Shown here piece by piece: positions 36,632 through 45,458 of a DNA stretch of 64,000 nt; the first letter of the stretch is position 1, and each line of letters starts with the position of its first letter. The notes beneath the pieces were generated by a model. The model was not told where the DNA came from and searched no databases. It saw nothing but the letters and a program-made list of their open reading frames with translations. Origin of the DNA: Kineosporia mesophila. GTDB lineage: Bacteria; Actinomycetota; Actinomycetes; Actinomycetales; Kineosporiaceae. The stretch covers positions 62,001-126,000 of the forward strand of contig NZ_JAJOMA010000015.1 of assembly GCF_021129235.1 (NCBI RefSeq). The letters are read 5' to 3'. Position numbers and translations under genes: made by a program.

Positions 36632-37291
36632 ATGCCCCGACTCCCGCACCCGGCCCTGACCCGGGCCCGCCTCTACCTCTGCTGCGATTCCCGTTCCCGC
36701 CAGGGCGATCTCACCGACTTTCTGGACGCCGTGCTGGCGGCCGGGGTGGACGTCATCCAGTTGCGGGAGAAGGGACTGGAGGCCGCGCACGAGCTGGAGC
36801 TGCTGGAGGTGTTCGGCGCCGCGGTGCAGCGGCACGGCCGGTTGCTGGCGGCCAACGACCGGGCCGACATCGCCGCGGTCGCCCGCACCGACGTGCTGCA
36901 TCTGGGTCAGCGCGACCTGTCCCCGGGGGCAGCGCGGGGGCTGGTCGGCCCGCAGACCCTGATCGGGCGCTCCACCCACGACCGGGATCAGTTCGACGCC
37001 GCCCGGGCCGACCCCGAGGTGGACTACGCCTGTGCCGGGCCGGTCTGGGCGACCCCGACCAAGCCGGGTCGGGCGGCCACCGGCCTGGACCTGGTGCGGC
37101 ACGCCGCGCGCACGACCGAGGACAGCAGTCGTCCTTGGTTCGCGATCGGTGGTATCGACCTGAGCACGGTGGACGCCGTGGTCGAGGCCGGTGCCCGCCG
37201 CGTGGTGGTGGTGCGGGCGCTCACCGGGGCCGACGATCCGGCCCACGCCGTGCGGCAGTTGCTGGACCGGCTGCCCCCGGCCGTCGACTGA
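36632..37291 (+). CDS. thiE: thiamine phosphate synthase ThiE
   Basis: The enzyme (219 residues) joins HMP pyrophosphate and thiazole phosphate to thiamine phosphate. It has the TIM-barrel signatures [73 protein letters not shown] and [20 protein letters not shown]. It is divergent from thiO with 127 bp between the starts. The ATG at 36632 has only a weak purine-rich region upstream. It has no riboswitch of its own, so it may be expressed even when thiamine is plentiful, for salvage. Confidence 0.95.
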   Translation: MPRLPHPALTRARLYLCCDSRSRQGDLTDFLDAVLAAGVDVIQLREKGLEAAHELELLEVFGAAVQRHGRLLAANDRADIAAVARTDVLHLGQRDLSPGAARGLVGPQTLIGRSTHDRDQFDAARADPEVDYACAGPVWATPTKPGRAATGLDLVRHAARTTEDSSRPWFAIGGIDLSTVDAVVEAGARRVVVVRALTGADDPAHAVRQLLDRLPPAVD

Positions 37292-37326
37292 GGGCCGGGG
37301 GCAGCCGAGAGGGCCACCTGGTCAGG

Positions 37327-38682
37327 TCAGTACGTCACGACGAACGAGTCCCAGTTCTCGTTCGTGTCACCGGGCACGATGTTCGTGGCCGCCGACTGGA
37401 ACAGGAACGTGGTGTCGTCGGCGATGGCGGTGATGGACACCCAGAGGTCGAACGGCTCGCCGGCCGCGTTCTCGGCGAGTCGGTAGACATTGCCGGTCGA
37501 CAGATTACGGACGAAGGTGCCCGACCCGGGGTCGCCGGGGGCGACGTTCGTGTCCTGGGAGTCGAAAGCCACCGACTGTCCGCTGGGGGAGATGACCGGG
37601 CTGCGGGCACCGCTGGCCCCCTGACCGCCGTCGGTGGTGATCTCGACCAGCTCGGTGACGCCGGTGTCGAGGTGACGCACGTAGACGTCGTTCGCGTGGG
37701 CCCCGGGGGTCACCAGGTCGGTGTAGGTGGAGTAGAAGGCCACGGCCTTGCCGTTCGCGGAGATCGACGGGCTGCTGGACCCGCTGCCCCGAACACCCGT
37801 GGTGGACTGTGATCCGTCGTTCTTCACCGAGACCCGGGTGGTGGTGCCGTCGACCAGACTGTGCACGAAAACGTCCATGGTCAGGTTGGTGTCGCCCGGT
37901 ACCAGATTCTCCGCCCGGGAGGAGAAAGCCACCGTGCGGCCGTCGCCGGAGATCACCGGTTCACCGTTGTCGCGGTTCTTGGTGTAGATCGTCGGTGGGT
38001 TCGCCGGTTCCGGCTCGGACTGCTCCCCGGTCGAACTGACCGAGACCCGGCTGGTGACCTTGGTCTTCAGGTTCCGGACGAAGATGTCCTTCGTGCCGTT
38101 GGTGTCGTTCGGCACCAGGTCGGTGGCCGGGGAGTCGAAGGCGATGAGGTTGCCGTCGCCCGAGATCGAGCTGTACACGTAGCCACCGCCGGAGTCCGCG
38201 GCGCCGCTGGTGCCGATCGACACCCGCGTGATCGTGCCGGTGCGCATGTCACGGCGGAACACGTCGGTCTTGCCGTTCGTGTCGGCGGCCACGAGATTCG
38301 TGGCCGCGGAGGTGAACGCGACGTACCGGCCGTTGTCGGAAACCTTTCCGCCCGCGCCGTTCCCGTCGGGGATGCCACCACCGAGGGCGACGTCCACCGG
38401 CCGGGTGGTGCCGGTCGTGGTGTCCTTGAGGAACAGGTTCGACCGGATCGAGTTGCTGGGCGTGCCGGGCATGCTGACGTAGCTGGTGAACAGCACGTAC
38501 CGGCCGTCCGGCGTGATGTCCTCGGCGTCGTTCATGCTGTCGAGCTGGCCGCCGGCCGAATCGGTGGAGACCCTCGTGAAGGTCGGCCCCGTGTCGGCCC
38601 GGGCGGCGCCGGCCGTCACCGGCAGGGCGGCCGCGGTGGTGGCGGCGAGAAGTGCGAGAAGTCGTCCGTGACGTCGCTGCAT
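37327..38682 (-). CDS. secreted PD40/TolB-like beta-propeller protein
   Basis: The protein has 451 residues. The ATG at 38682 has AAGGAG 5 bases upstream and starts a signal peptide (RRHGRLLALLAATTAAALPVTAG). The mature part is at least six repeats of about 60 residues, each with SxDGRxVAFxS followed by xxLVPGDTNxxxDVFVRxL, the WD40-like PD40 pattern. These repeats form a beta-propeller. It is probably extracellular and used for binding; no catalytic residues are seen. The gene is monocistronic and convergent with thiE. Confidence 0.82.
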   Translation of the reverse strand: MQRRHGRLLALLAATTAAALPVTAGAARADTGPTFTRVSTDSAGGQLDSMNDAEDITPDGRYVLFTSYVSMPGTPSNSIRSNLFLKDTTTGTTRPVDVALGGGIPDGNGAGGKVSDNGRYVAFTSAATNLVAADTNGKTDVFRRDMRTGTITRVSIGTSGAADSGGGYVYSSISGDGNLIAFDSPATDLVPNDTNGTKDIFVRNLKTKVTSRVSVSSTGEQSEPEPANPPTIYTKNRDNGEPVISGDGRTVAFSSRAENLVPGDTNLTMDVFVHSLVDGTTTRVSVKNDGSQSTTGVRGSGSSSPSISANGKAVAFYSTYTDLVTPGAHANDVYVRHLDTGVTELVEITTDGGQGASGARSPVISPSGQSVAFDSQDTNVAPGDPGSGTFVRNLSTGNVYRLAENAAGEPFDLWVSITAIADDTTFLFQSAATNIVPGDTNENWDSFVVTY

Positions 38683-38840
38683 GGTGCTCCTTGAGTGATC
38701 AGTCCCCGAGCTCATGTGATTCCCCCGAGCTCACCCGGAAGCCAGACCTGCCTCTTCCGGACAATTCACGCTACATCGCCCATGCGGGTCGGCGGGCGCA
38801 AAGTCCCGGACCGGTTTCCCCGTGCTCGAACGCCGCCCGC

Positions 38841-38888
38841 TTGACAGGTTTGGAACGGCGTTCCAGCATGTTCTGGAACGACATTCCA
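38841..38888 (+). promoter_or_regulatory. promoter with two tandem TGGAACG-N3-TTCCA operators
   Basis: A consensus -35 box TTGACA (38841-38846) is followed by TGGAACGGCGTTCCA (38851-38865) and TGGAACGACATTCCA (38874-38888), 23 bp apart. Both are near-perfect palindromes and together cover the -10 region, so repression by a TetR-type dimer pair is likely. They lie 34 bp before the FAD monooxygenase gene. Confidence 0.65.
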
Positions 38889-38922
38889 CAGTCACGCGAA
38901 CGCATCTCTCGAAGGAGTCCGC

Positions 38923-40056
38923 ATGGGTAACCCAGTCACGATCATCGGCGCCGGCCTCGGTGGCCTCACCCTGGCCCGGGTCCTGCACGTCCACGGCATC
39001 CCGGTCGCGGTCTACGAGGCGGACGCCTCGGCGGGGGCACGCACCCAGGGAGGCCAGCTCGACATCCACGAGCACAACGGGCAGGTTGCCCTGCGGGCCG
39101 CCGGCCTGTTCGAGGAGTTCCGGGCGATCATCCATGAGGGGGCCGAAGCCTCTCGCGTGCTGGCCCCGGACGGCAGGGTGCTGCTCGACGAACCGGACGA
39201 CGGCACGGGTTCGCGCCCCGAGGTGCTGCGCGGCGATCTGCGGCGGATCCTGCTCGATGCCCTGCCGGAGGGAGCGGTGCGGTGGGGGCACAAGGTCACC
39301 GGCGTCCGTTCCCTCGGCGAGGGCCGCCACCAGGTCGACTTCGCCGGCCAGCCGAGCGTGACCACGGGCCTCCTGGTCGGGGCCGACGGCGCCTGGTCAC
39401 GGGTGCGACCCCTGCTCTCCGACGCCGTACCCCGCTACACCGGCTTCTCGTTCGTCGAGACCTACCTGTACGACGCCGACACCCGCCACCCCGCGACGGC
39501 CCGGGCCGTCGGTGACGGGGCGCTCATCGCGGTGGTGCCGGGCAAGGGGATCCAGGCCCACCGGGAGAAGGGCGGCACCCTGCACACCTACGTGGCGCTC
39601 TCCCGGACTCAGGACTGGTTCGCGGACATCGACTTCGCCGATGCCGCCGCTACCACGCAGCGCATCGCCGCCGAGTTCGAGGGATGGGCGCCGGAACTCA
39701 CCGCACTGATCACCGACGGCGAGACCGCCCCGGTGCTGCGCCCCATCCACGCCCTGCCGATCGGCCACCGGTGGGAACGGATCCCCGGGGTGACGCTGCT
39801 CGGTGACGCCGCCCACCTCTCATTCCCGAACGGTGAGGGCGCCAACCTCGCGATGTACGACGGCAGCGAACTCGGCCGGGCCATCGCCGGGCACCCGGAC
39901 GACGTGGAGGCCGCCCTGGCCACCTACGAACAGTCGCTGTTCCCCCGCAGCGAGCACGAGGCGGCCGAGGGGCACCGCGACTTCGACCTCATCTTCGGCG
40001 ACACCGCTCCCCACGGCCTCATCGCCCTGTTCACCGGACAGCAGCAGCCGGCCTGA
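38923..40056 (+). CDS. FAD-dependent monooxygenase (TetX-like)
   Basis: The protein has 377 residues. It opens with the FAD Rossmann motif VTIIGAGLGGLTLARVLHVHG and an acidic strand end (VYEADAS), has the second FAD motif GVTLLGDAAHLSFPNGEGANLAMYDG (GD… P) near residue 300, and the middle GLLVGADGAWSRVRP motif of aromatic hydroxylases. The family hydroxylates aromatic or polyketide substrates and includes antibiotic-inactivating TetX enzymes. It is controlled by the tandem operators upstream. The last 26 bases overlap the convergent isochorismatase-like gene. The substrate is unknown. Confidence 0.87.
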   Translation: MGNPVTIIGAGLGGLTLARVLHVHGIPVAVYEADASAGARTQGGQLDIHEHNGQVALRAAGLFEEFRAIIHEGAEASRVLAPDGRVLLDEPDDGTGSRPEVLRGDLRRILLDALPEGAVRWGHKVTGVRSLGEGRHQVDFAGQPSVTTGLLVGADGAWSRVRPLLSDAVPRYTGFSFVETYLYDADTRHPATARAVGDGALIAVVPGKGIQAHREKGGTLHTYVALSRTQDWFADIDFADAAATTQRIAAEFEGWAPELTALITDGETAPVLRPIHALPIGHRWERIPGVTLLGDAAHLSFPNGEGANLAMYDGSELGRAIAGHPDDVEAALATYEQSLFPRSEHEAAEGHRDFDLIFGDTAPHGLIALFTGQQQPA

Positions 40057-40600
40057 GTAGGTCGGTGATCTCGCTCGTGGTGCCGATCTGGGCCAGGACG
40101 GGGAAGACGCGGGTGAGGCTGGAGCGGTGCGACTCCTCGGACAGGTCGGCGATCGCGTCCGAGGCGATGACCACGTCGTAGCCCAGGTCGTAGGCCGTGC
40201 GGGCCGTCGACTCGACGCCGAAACTGGTGGCCAGGCCGATGATCACGGTCTGCGTCACACCGAGGTCCCGCAGCTGTTCGTGCAGGTCGGTGCCGGTGAA
40301 GGCGCTCCACGCGCTCTTGCTGATGACGATGTCACCGGGCTGCTGCGCGAGCTGCGGGGCCAGGGTGTCCCAGCCCTCGGGCATCGGGCGCGGGCCTCCG
40401 CCGTACTCGGTCAGGCCGGAGGGCATGGCGTGCGCGGTGACGAGGACGACGGGCCGGCCACCGGCGCGGAAGGCGTCGGCCAGGGTGGCGGCGTTCGTGA
40501 GGATCTGCCCGGCGGGCGTGGTGAGGTTCTGCGCCAGGGTGCCCTGCTGGAGATCCACGACGATCAGGGCGGCGTGCTCGCGGATGGCGGTGATGGTCAT
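40031..40600 (-). CDS. isochorismatase-like hydrolase lacking the usual Cys
   Basis: The protein has 189 residues. The family Asp is in ALIVVDLQQG and the Lys in DIVISKSAWSAF. At the place of the catalytic Cys the sequence reads IGLATSFGVESTARTA, with Phe-Gly where Cys is expected; E. coli YecD-like members have the same change. It may therefore not use a thiol nucleophile. The ATG at 40600 follows AAGG. It is divergent from the TetR gene, whose palindromic operators lie between the two, so that regulator probably represses it. Confidence 0.83.
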   Translation of the reverse strand: MTITAIREHAALIVVDLQQGTLAQNLTTPAGQILTNAATLADAFRAGGRPVVLVTAHAMPSGLTEYGGGPRPMPEGWDTLAPQLAQQPGDIVISKSAWSAFTGTDLHEQLRDLGVTQTVIIGLATSFGVESTARTAYDLGYDVVIASDAIADLSEESHRSSLTRVFPVLAQIGTTSEITDLLRPAAAVR

Positions 40601-40638
40601 GATGCCCTTCCTGGGGGAGCGGATCGGTTCGAGCAAAA

Positions 40639-40678
40639 TAGCCGACCGGCTATCTATTGGCTAGCCGATCGGCTAGCC
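40639..40678. promoter_or_regulatory. two palindromic TetR operators
   Basis: TAGCCGACCGGCTA (40639-40652) and GGCTAGCCGATCGGCTAGCC (40659-40678) share the core AGCCGAnCGGCT and lie between the divergent isochorismatase-like and TetR genes. The second is a perfect 20-bp palindrome. They are most likely the binding sites of that TetR protein. Confidence 0.7.
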
Positions 40679-40735
40679 ATCCTCCGGGTAGGATGCATCG
40701 TTGAGGCCGAGTCGAGGCGGAGGAGTGGTGGGCGC

Positions 40736-41314
40736 GTGGATGCCGCGATGCGGGGCGATGCGCGCAAGGAGACCCCGCGGTCCAGGCTGCTGGCGGCTGC
40801 CCTGGCGCTGTACTCCCGGCACGGGGTCAACGGCACGTCGCTGCAGATGATCGCCGACCGTCTCGGGGTGACGAAGGCCGCTGTCTACCACCAGTTCCGC
40901 AGCAAGGACGCGATTCTCCTGGCTCTGCTCGAGCCGCTCGTGAGCGACATGCGCGAGGTGGTGGAGCGGGCCGAGTGCGAGCGCACCCGCACAGCCCAGG
41001 TCGAGTCGGTGCTCACCGGAGTCATCGACCTGGCGGTACGGCACCGTGAGGTCAGCGCGCTGATGCAGGCCGATCCGGCGGTGCCGGCCCTGCACGCCTC
41101 GCAGTCGGACAGCGCAGCGCTGTCGGAGCGGATCGGGCAGTTGCTGCTCGGCCCCGACCCGGAGCCGGGCCGGCTGATCAGCGTCGCGATGCTCGGATCG
41201 GCCCTGATGATGACGGGCAAGAACCCCAAGCTCGCGGCCGTGGAGGACGAGGAGCTGCGGCGGCAGATGCTGGTCGCGGCCCGCCGGTTGCTGGGGCTGA
41301 GAAGCCGCGGCTGA
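40736..41314 (+). CDS. TetR-family regulator
   Basis: The protein has 192 residues. The helix-turn-helix is at residues of about 15-60 (SRLLAAALALYSRHGVNGTS, LQMIADRLGVTKAAVYHQF, RSKDAILLALL). The remaining helical part is the ligand and dimer domain. The GTG at 40736 follows GGAGGAG by 11 bases; ATG 40748 is an alternative. It is divergent from the isochorismatase-like gene and its operator pair, pointing to autoregulated control. It is convergent with a LysR gene 3 bp away. Confidence 0.87.
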   Translation: MDAAMRGDARKETPRSRLLAAALALYSRHGVNGTSLQMIADRLGVTKAAVYHQFRSKDAILLALLEPLVSDMREVVERAECERTRTAQVESVLTGVIDLAVRHREVSALMQADPAVPALHASQSDSAALSERIGQLLLGPDPEPGRLISVAMLGSALMMTGKNPKLAAVEDEELRRQMLVAARRLLGLRSRG

Positions 41315-41317
41315 GGC

Positions 41318-42235
41318 CTATTCGGGCGCTCCGGCGAAGTAGGTGTGGCACAGGGCCCGGAACTCCCGCGCCCGCTGGGTGAGGCGGGCTCCGGTGCGGG
41401 TGGCCAGCACCACCTGCACGGCGGGCACGGCCTCGACGATGTCCAGCGTGGTCACCGAGCTGCCGTTGTGCGTGTAGCCGTGGGCCAGGCGCCGGTTGAG
41501 CACCGCGTAGCCGTGCCCGTCACCGACGAAGGCGCGGACCGTCTCGTACCCGCGGAACCGGTGACGGACCTTCGGGCTGACGCCGGCCGCGGTGAACACG
41601 TCCTGGATGTAGTCGCGGGTGGAGGGCAGGTCGAGCAGGATCATCGGCTCGTCGGCCAGCTCGCGCAGGCTGACGCGCCGCACGCCGCGGGTGGCCAGCG
41701 GATGGTCCGAGGCCACGATGACGTGCGCGGGCAGGGTCTCCAGCGTCTCGTAGGTGAGGTCGCCGCCGATCGACATGTCGTACATCAGGGCGACGTCGCA
41801 CAGGCCGTCCAGCAGGGCCAGCCGGGTCGATTCCTGATCGCTCTCCAGCAGGTGCACGTCGACCGCCGGGTGGAGTTCGGAGAAGCGCCGTAGCAGCCGC
41901 GGAAGGTCTTGCGAGGCAAGCGGTTCGTAGACGCCGACGACCAGGCTGCCGGTCATGCTGGCCTCGTCGCCGCGCACGGCGGCGGGCAGCTGGTCGACCT
42001 CCTCGATCAGCGGCAGGCACTGGTCCAGCAGGCGCCGGCCGGCGTCGGTCAGCTCCAGACCGCGCCGCGGGATGCGCCGGAACAGGGCAGAGCCCATGGA
42101 GCTCTCGAGCTGACTCATCGCCGACGACAGCGCCGACTGGGTCATGTGCAGCTCGCCGGCCGCGACCGTCATGTTGCCCAGGCGCGCGGTAGTCACGAAG
42201 TAGCGCAGCTGCAACAGCGTGAACGGCCTGGACAT
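41318..42235 (-). CDS. LysR-family regulator beside the thiolase gene
   Basis: The protein has 305 residues. The winged helix-turn-helix is at residues 1-65 (FTLLQLRYFVTTARLGNMTV, AAGELHMTQSALSSAMSQLE) with an effector-binding domain (TGSLVVGVYEPLASQDLPRLL… GDGHGYAVLNRRL). It is divergent from the thiolase gene, with 96 bp between starts, so it probably regulates that gene. Its effector domain resembles regulators of carboxylate or aromatic-acid pathways, but this is not decisive. Confidence 0.87.
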   Translation of the reverse strand: MSRPFTLLQLRYFVTTARLGNMTVAAGELHMTQSALSSAMSQLESSMGSALFRRIPRRGLELTDAGRRLLDQCLPLIEEVDQLPAAVRGDEASMTGSLVVGVYEPLASQDLPRLLRRFSELHPAVDVHLLESDQESTRLALLDGLCDVALMYDMSIGGDLTYETLETLPAHVIVASDHPLATRGVRRVSLRELADEPMILLDLPSTRDYIQDVFTAAGVSPKVRHRFRGYETVRAFVGDGHGYAVLNRRLAHGYTHNGSSVTTLDIVEAVPAVQVVLATRTGARLTQRAREFRALCHTYFAGAPE

Positions 42236-42331
42236 GAGGAGGAGAACATATCCTGGATGCGGATCGCGCCCGAGACACCGGTGCGAAAAGACGAAACGCC
42301 ATCTGATTCATCGGGGAAACGGGAGGCAACC

Positions 42332-43465
42332 GTGTCGCGAGACGCCGTCATCGTCGAGGCCGTACGCACACCGGTCGGCAAGCGCGGCGGGGGACTGGCC
42401 CCCGTGCACCCCGCCGACCTGACCGCCCTCGTCCTCACCGCACTCGCCGACCGCACCGGGCTCGACCCGGCCGTCGTCGACGACGTCATCTGGGGCTGCG
42501 TCTCCCAGTCCGGCGAACAGACCGGCAACATCGCCCGCACCGGCGTCCTGGCCGCCGGCTGGCCCGAGTCGGTGCCCGCCACCACCGTCGACCGGCAGTG
42601 CGGATCATCGCAGCAGAGCTTGCATTTCGCGGCCGCCGGGCTGATCGCCGGCCACTACGACGTGGTCGTGGCCGGCGGCGTGGAATCGATGAGCCGCGTG
42701 CCGATGTTCTCCTCCGCCGCCGGCCAGGACCCGCTGGGCCCGCGCTACCACCAGCGGTACGGCGAGGGCGGCCCGAACCAGGGCATCGGCGCCGAGATGA
42801 TGGCCGACCGCTGGCACCTGAGCCGCACCCAGCTCGACGAGTTCGCCCTGACCTCGCACGAGCGGGCCGCCGCCGCGCAGGACTCCGGCCGGTTCGAGGC
42901 CCAGATCGTCCCGGTCGGAGACGTCACCACCGACGAGGGCATCCGCCGCGGCGGCACCCTTGAGGCCCTGGCCGGGCTCAAGACCCCGTTCCGCGCCGAC
43001 GGCGTGATCTCGGCCGGAAACGCCTCCCAGATCTCCGACGGCGCGGCCGCGCTGCTCATGACCACCACCGACAGGGCCCGCGAGCTGGGACTGACACCCG
43101 TGGCCCGCGTCCGCGCCACCGCACTCGCCGGGGCCGACCCGGTGATCATGCTGACGGCCCCGATCCCCGCCACCCAGAAGGTGCTGCAGCGCTCGGGCCT
43201 GCGCCTGGACGAGATCGGCGCCTACGAGGTCAACGAGGCCTTCGCCCCGGTACCCCTGGCCTGGCTGGCCGAGTTCGGCGCCGACCCGAAACTGCTCAAC
43301 CCCAACGGCGGCGCGATCGCCCTGGGCCACCCGCTGGGGGCTTCCGGTGCCCGCCTGCTGACCACCCTCGTCCACCATCTGCGCGACCATGGCATTCGCT
43401 ACGGCCTGCAGACCATGTGCGAAGGCGGCGGCACGGCGAACGCCACCATCCTCGAACTGCTCTAG
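42332..43465 (+). CDS. acetyl-CoA acetyltransferase (thiolase)
   Basis: The enzyme (377 residues) is a complete thiolase: acyl-accepting Cys in TTVDRQCGSSQQSLHF, His in NPNGGAIALGHPLGASGARL, and the second Cys in MCEGGGTANATILELL. The N-terminus RDAVIVEAVRTPVGKRGG is typical. The GTG at 42332 has GGGAGG 6 bases upstream. It would cleave 3-ketoacyl-CoA in beta-oxidation or ketoacid degradation, or make acetoacetyl-CoA. The divergent LysR gene is its probable regulator; it overlaps the stop of the second LysR gene by 4 bases. Confidence 0.92.
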   Translation: MSRDAVIVEAVRTPVGKRGGGLAPVHPADLTALVLTALADRTGLDPAVVDDVIWGCVSQSGEQTGNIARTGVLAAGWPESVPATTVDRQCGSSQQSLHFAAAGLIAGHYDVVVAGGVESMSRVPMFSSAAGQDPLGPRYHQRYGEGGPNQGIGAEMMADRWHLSRTQLDEFALTSHERAAAAQDSGRFEAQIVPVGDVTTDEGIRRGGTLEALAGLKTPFRADGVISAGNASQISDGAAALLMTTTDRARELGLTPVARVRATALAGADPVIMLTAPIPATQKVLQRSGLRLDEIGAYEVNEAFAPVPLAWLAEFGADPKLLNPNGGAIALGHPLGASGARLLTTLVHHLRDHGIRYGLQTMCEGGGTANATILELL

Positions 43466-44349
43466 GCGCTACCGGCCAGATGCGACCGGGCCACCGACTG
43501 GAACCTCCGGACCAGGGCGTTCGGGTCGCCGATCCGGCTGACCATCACGACCTGGCTGGTGGGGGCGCCCTCGATCGGCACGGTCACCAGGCCGGGGCGT
43601 AGCGTGCTGCGCCGGTCGCCCACCGGCAGTACCCCGATCGCCTGCCCTCCGGCCACCAGTTCCAGCTTGTCCTCGTAACTTTCGATCGCCGGACCGGCCG
43701 GCGGATCGCCCAGCAGCCGGTACGCGCTCCACATCGACGTGGTGACGGGGCAGGGGAACGGGCGCTCGCCAACCAGGTCGTCGGGCGTCACCGACGTGCG
43801 CCCGGCCAGCCGGTGGCCCTCGGGAACGACCAGCATCCGGGGTTCCTCGTAGAGCGGGGTGGTGCGCAGGTCGTCGGCCGGGAACGGCAACGGGATCCGG
43901 GCGACCAGGACGTCGACCTGACCCGCGGGGAAGTCCGGCAGTTTCTGGCAGTCCAGGTGGCGGGTGCGGATCTCGGCCTGCGGGTGCAGGCGGCGCAGCT
44001 CGCGCACGGCCGGGGTGATCACCAGGTCTTCGGCGTAGCCGATGGTGATCCGCTCGCCCGGGGCGTAGGCGCGGGCGGTCCGGATCGCCCGCCGGGAGGC
44101 CTGCACCAGCGCCTGGGCCTCGGGCAGGAACGCCTTACCCGCCTCGGTGAGCAGATTGCCCTGCGGCGTGCGCTCCAGCAGCCGCACGCCCAGGCGATCT
44201 TCCAGGCGCTGGATCTGCCGGCTCAGGGACGGCTGGGCCAGGTGCAGCTCGGCGGCGGCCCGGCCGAAGTTCAGGTGCTCGGCCACCACCGTGAAGTAGC
44301 GCACCAGCCGCAGCTCGAGGTCTTCGCCCAGGTCGTTCACCCGGTCCAC
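43462..44349 (-). CDS. LysR-family regulator beside the quinone reductase gene
   Basis: The protein has 295 residues from GTG 44349 (an in-frame GTG at 44340 is possible). The DNA-binding domain reads LRLVRYFTVVAEHLNFGRAA, AELHLAQPSLSRQIQRLEDR. The effector domain follows (ERITIGYAEDLVITPAVREL… PYRLLG-type core). It is divergent from the quinone oxidoreductase gene, with 110 bp between starts; a T-N11-A type sequence (ATGCGCTTTCGGTAT) lies in that gap. It probably activates or represses that reductase operon. Confidence 0.86.
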   Translation of the reverse strand: MDRVNDLGEDLELRLVRYFTVVAEHLNFGRAAAELHLAQPSLSRQIQRLEDRLGVRLLERTPQGNLLTEAGKAFLPEAQALVQASRRAIRTARAYAPGERITIGYAEDLVITPAVRELRRLHPQAEIRTRHLDCQKLPDFPAGQVDVLVARIPLPFPADDLRTTPLYEEPRMLVVPEGHRLAGRTSVTPDDLVGERPFPCPVTTSMWSAYRLLGDPPAGPAIESYEDKLELVAGGQAIGVLPVGDRRSTLRPGLVTVPIEGAPTSQVVMVSRIGDPNALVRRFQSVARSHLAGSA

Positions 44350-44459
44350 GGTACCCCCATGCGCTTTCGGTATGGCGGGGTGCGAAACAGGTCTTGGACG
44401 GGCCGGGGGGTTGCGGGTTTGACTCGTGGCACCGGTTGCGACGAGGAAAGAAGAAGGCA

Positions 44460-45458
44460 ATGAAGGCGATTCGCCTGCACGAGTACGGCGGCCCCGAGGT
44501 TCTGCGGTACGAGGAGGTCCCGGTTCCGGTCCCGCAGTCGGGTGAGGTGCTCGTACGCGTCCACGCCGTCGGCGTCAATCCGCCGGACTGGTACCTGCGC
44601 ACGGGCATGGCGGCCGAGCTGCCTCCGGAGATCATGCCGAAGTTCGACCTGCCCGTGATCCCGGGAACGGACGTCTCGGGGGTGGTCGAGGCGCTCGGCC
44701 CGGACGTGGAGGGTTTCTCCGTCGGTGACGAGGTGTTCGGCATGCTGCGTTTCCCGGGCATCGACGGCCGCGCCTACGCCGAGTACGTGGCCGCCCCGGC
44801 GTCGCAGCTGGCGATCAAGCCGGCCGGGATCGACCACGTGCACGCCGCGGGTGCCCCGATGGCGGCGCTCACCGCCTGGCAGTTCCTGATCGAGCTCGGG
44901 CACGACGCGCCCTCGCCGTTCCAGCCGCAGCCGCATCGTCCGGTGCCCTTCGGCCCGGGTTCGACGGTGCTGGTCAACGGGGCCGCCGGGGGAGTGGGTC
45001 ACTTCGGGCTGCAGCTGGCGAAGTGGAAGGGCGCCCGCGTCATCGCGGTCGCCTCGGGCGGTCACGAGCAGTTCCTGCGTGACCTGGGCGCCGACGAGTA
45101 CGTCGACTACACCAGGATCACGATTGAGGACGTCGTGAACGACGTCGATCTCGTGCTCGACACGGTCGGTGGCCCGGCGAGCAGCCGGTTCCTGCCCGTC
45201 CTCCGCCGGGGCGGAGCGCTGTTCCCGGTGTTCTTCGCCCAGGTCGATCCCGAAGAGACCGCCCGGCTGGGCATCTCGGTATCCAGCACCCAGGTGCGCT
45301 CCAGCGGCGAGCAGATGGCGCAGCTCGCCGGCCTGCTGGAGAAGGGCGTGCTGCGCGTCGGCGTCGACAGCACTTACGCTCTGGAGGACGCAGCCGCGGC
45401 CCACGAACGGGCGGCGCAGGGGCACATCCGGGGCAAGATCGTGCTGACCGTCGCATGA
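44460..45458 (+). CDS. NADPH:quinone reductase-like MDR enzyme
   Basis: The protein has 332 residues. It matches zinc-independent medium-chain reductases: N-terminal KAIRLHEYGGPEVLRYEEVPVP, the GroES-like part with VHAVGVNPPDWYLRTG and VIPGTDVSGVVEALG, and the NADPH fold TVLVNGAAGGVGHFGLQLAKWKGA. The zinc-binding Cys set of alcohol dehydrogenases is absent. It would reduce quinones or enones with NADPH. The ATG at 44460 follows a purine-rich AGGAAAGAAG. It overlaps the next gene by ATGA, forming a two-gene operon opposite a LysR regulator. Confidence 0.88.
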   Translation: MKAIRLHEYGGPEVLRYEEVPVPVPQSGEVLVRVHAVGVNPPDWYLRTGMAAELPPEIMPKFDLPVIPGTDVSGVVEALGPDVEGFSVGDEVFGMLRFPGIDGRAYAEYVAAPASQLAIKPAGIDHVHAAGAPMAALTAWQFLIELGHDAPSPFQPQPHRPVPFGPGSTVLVNGAAGGVGHFGLQLAKWKGARVIAVASGGHEQFLRDLGADEYVDYTRITIEDVVNDVDLVLDTVGGPASSRFLPVLRRGGALFPVFFAQVDPEETARLGISVSSTQVRSSGEQMAQLAGLLEKGVLRVGVDSTYALEDAAAAHERAAQGHIRGKIVLTVA

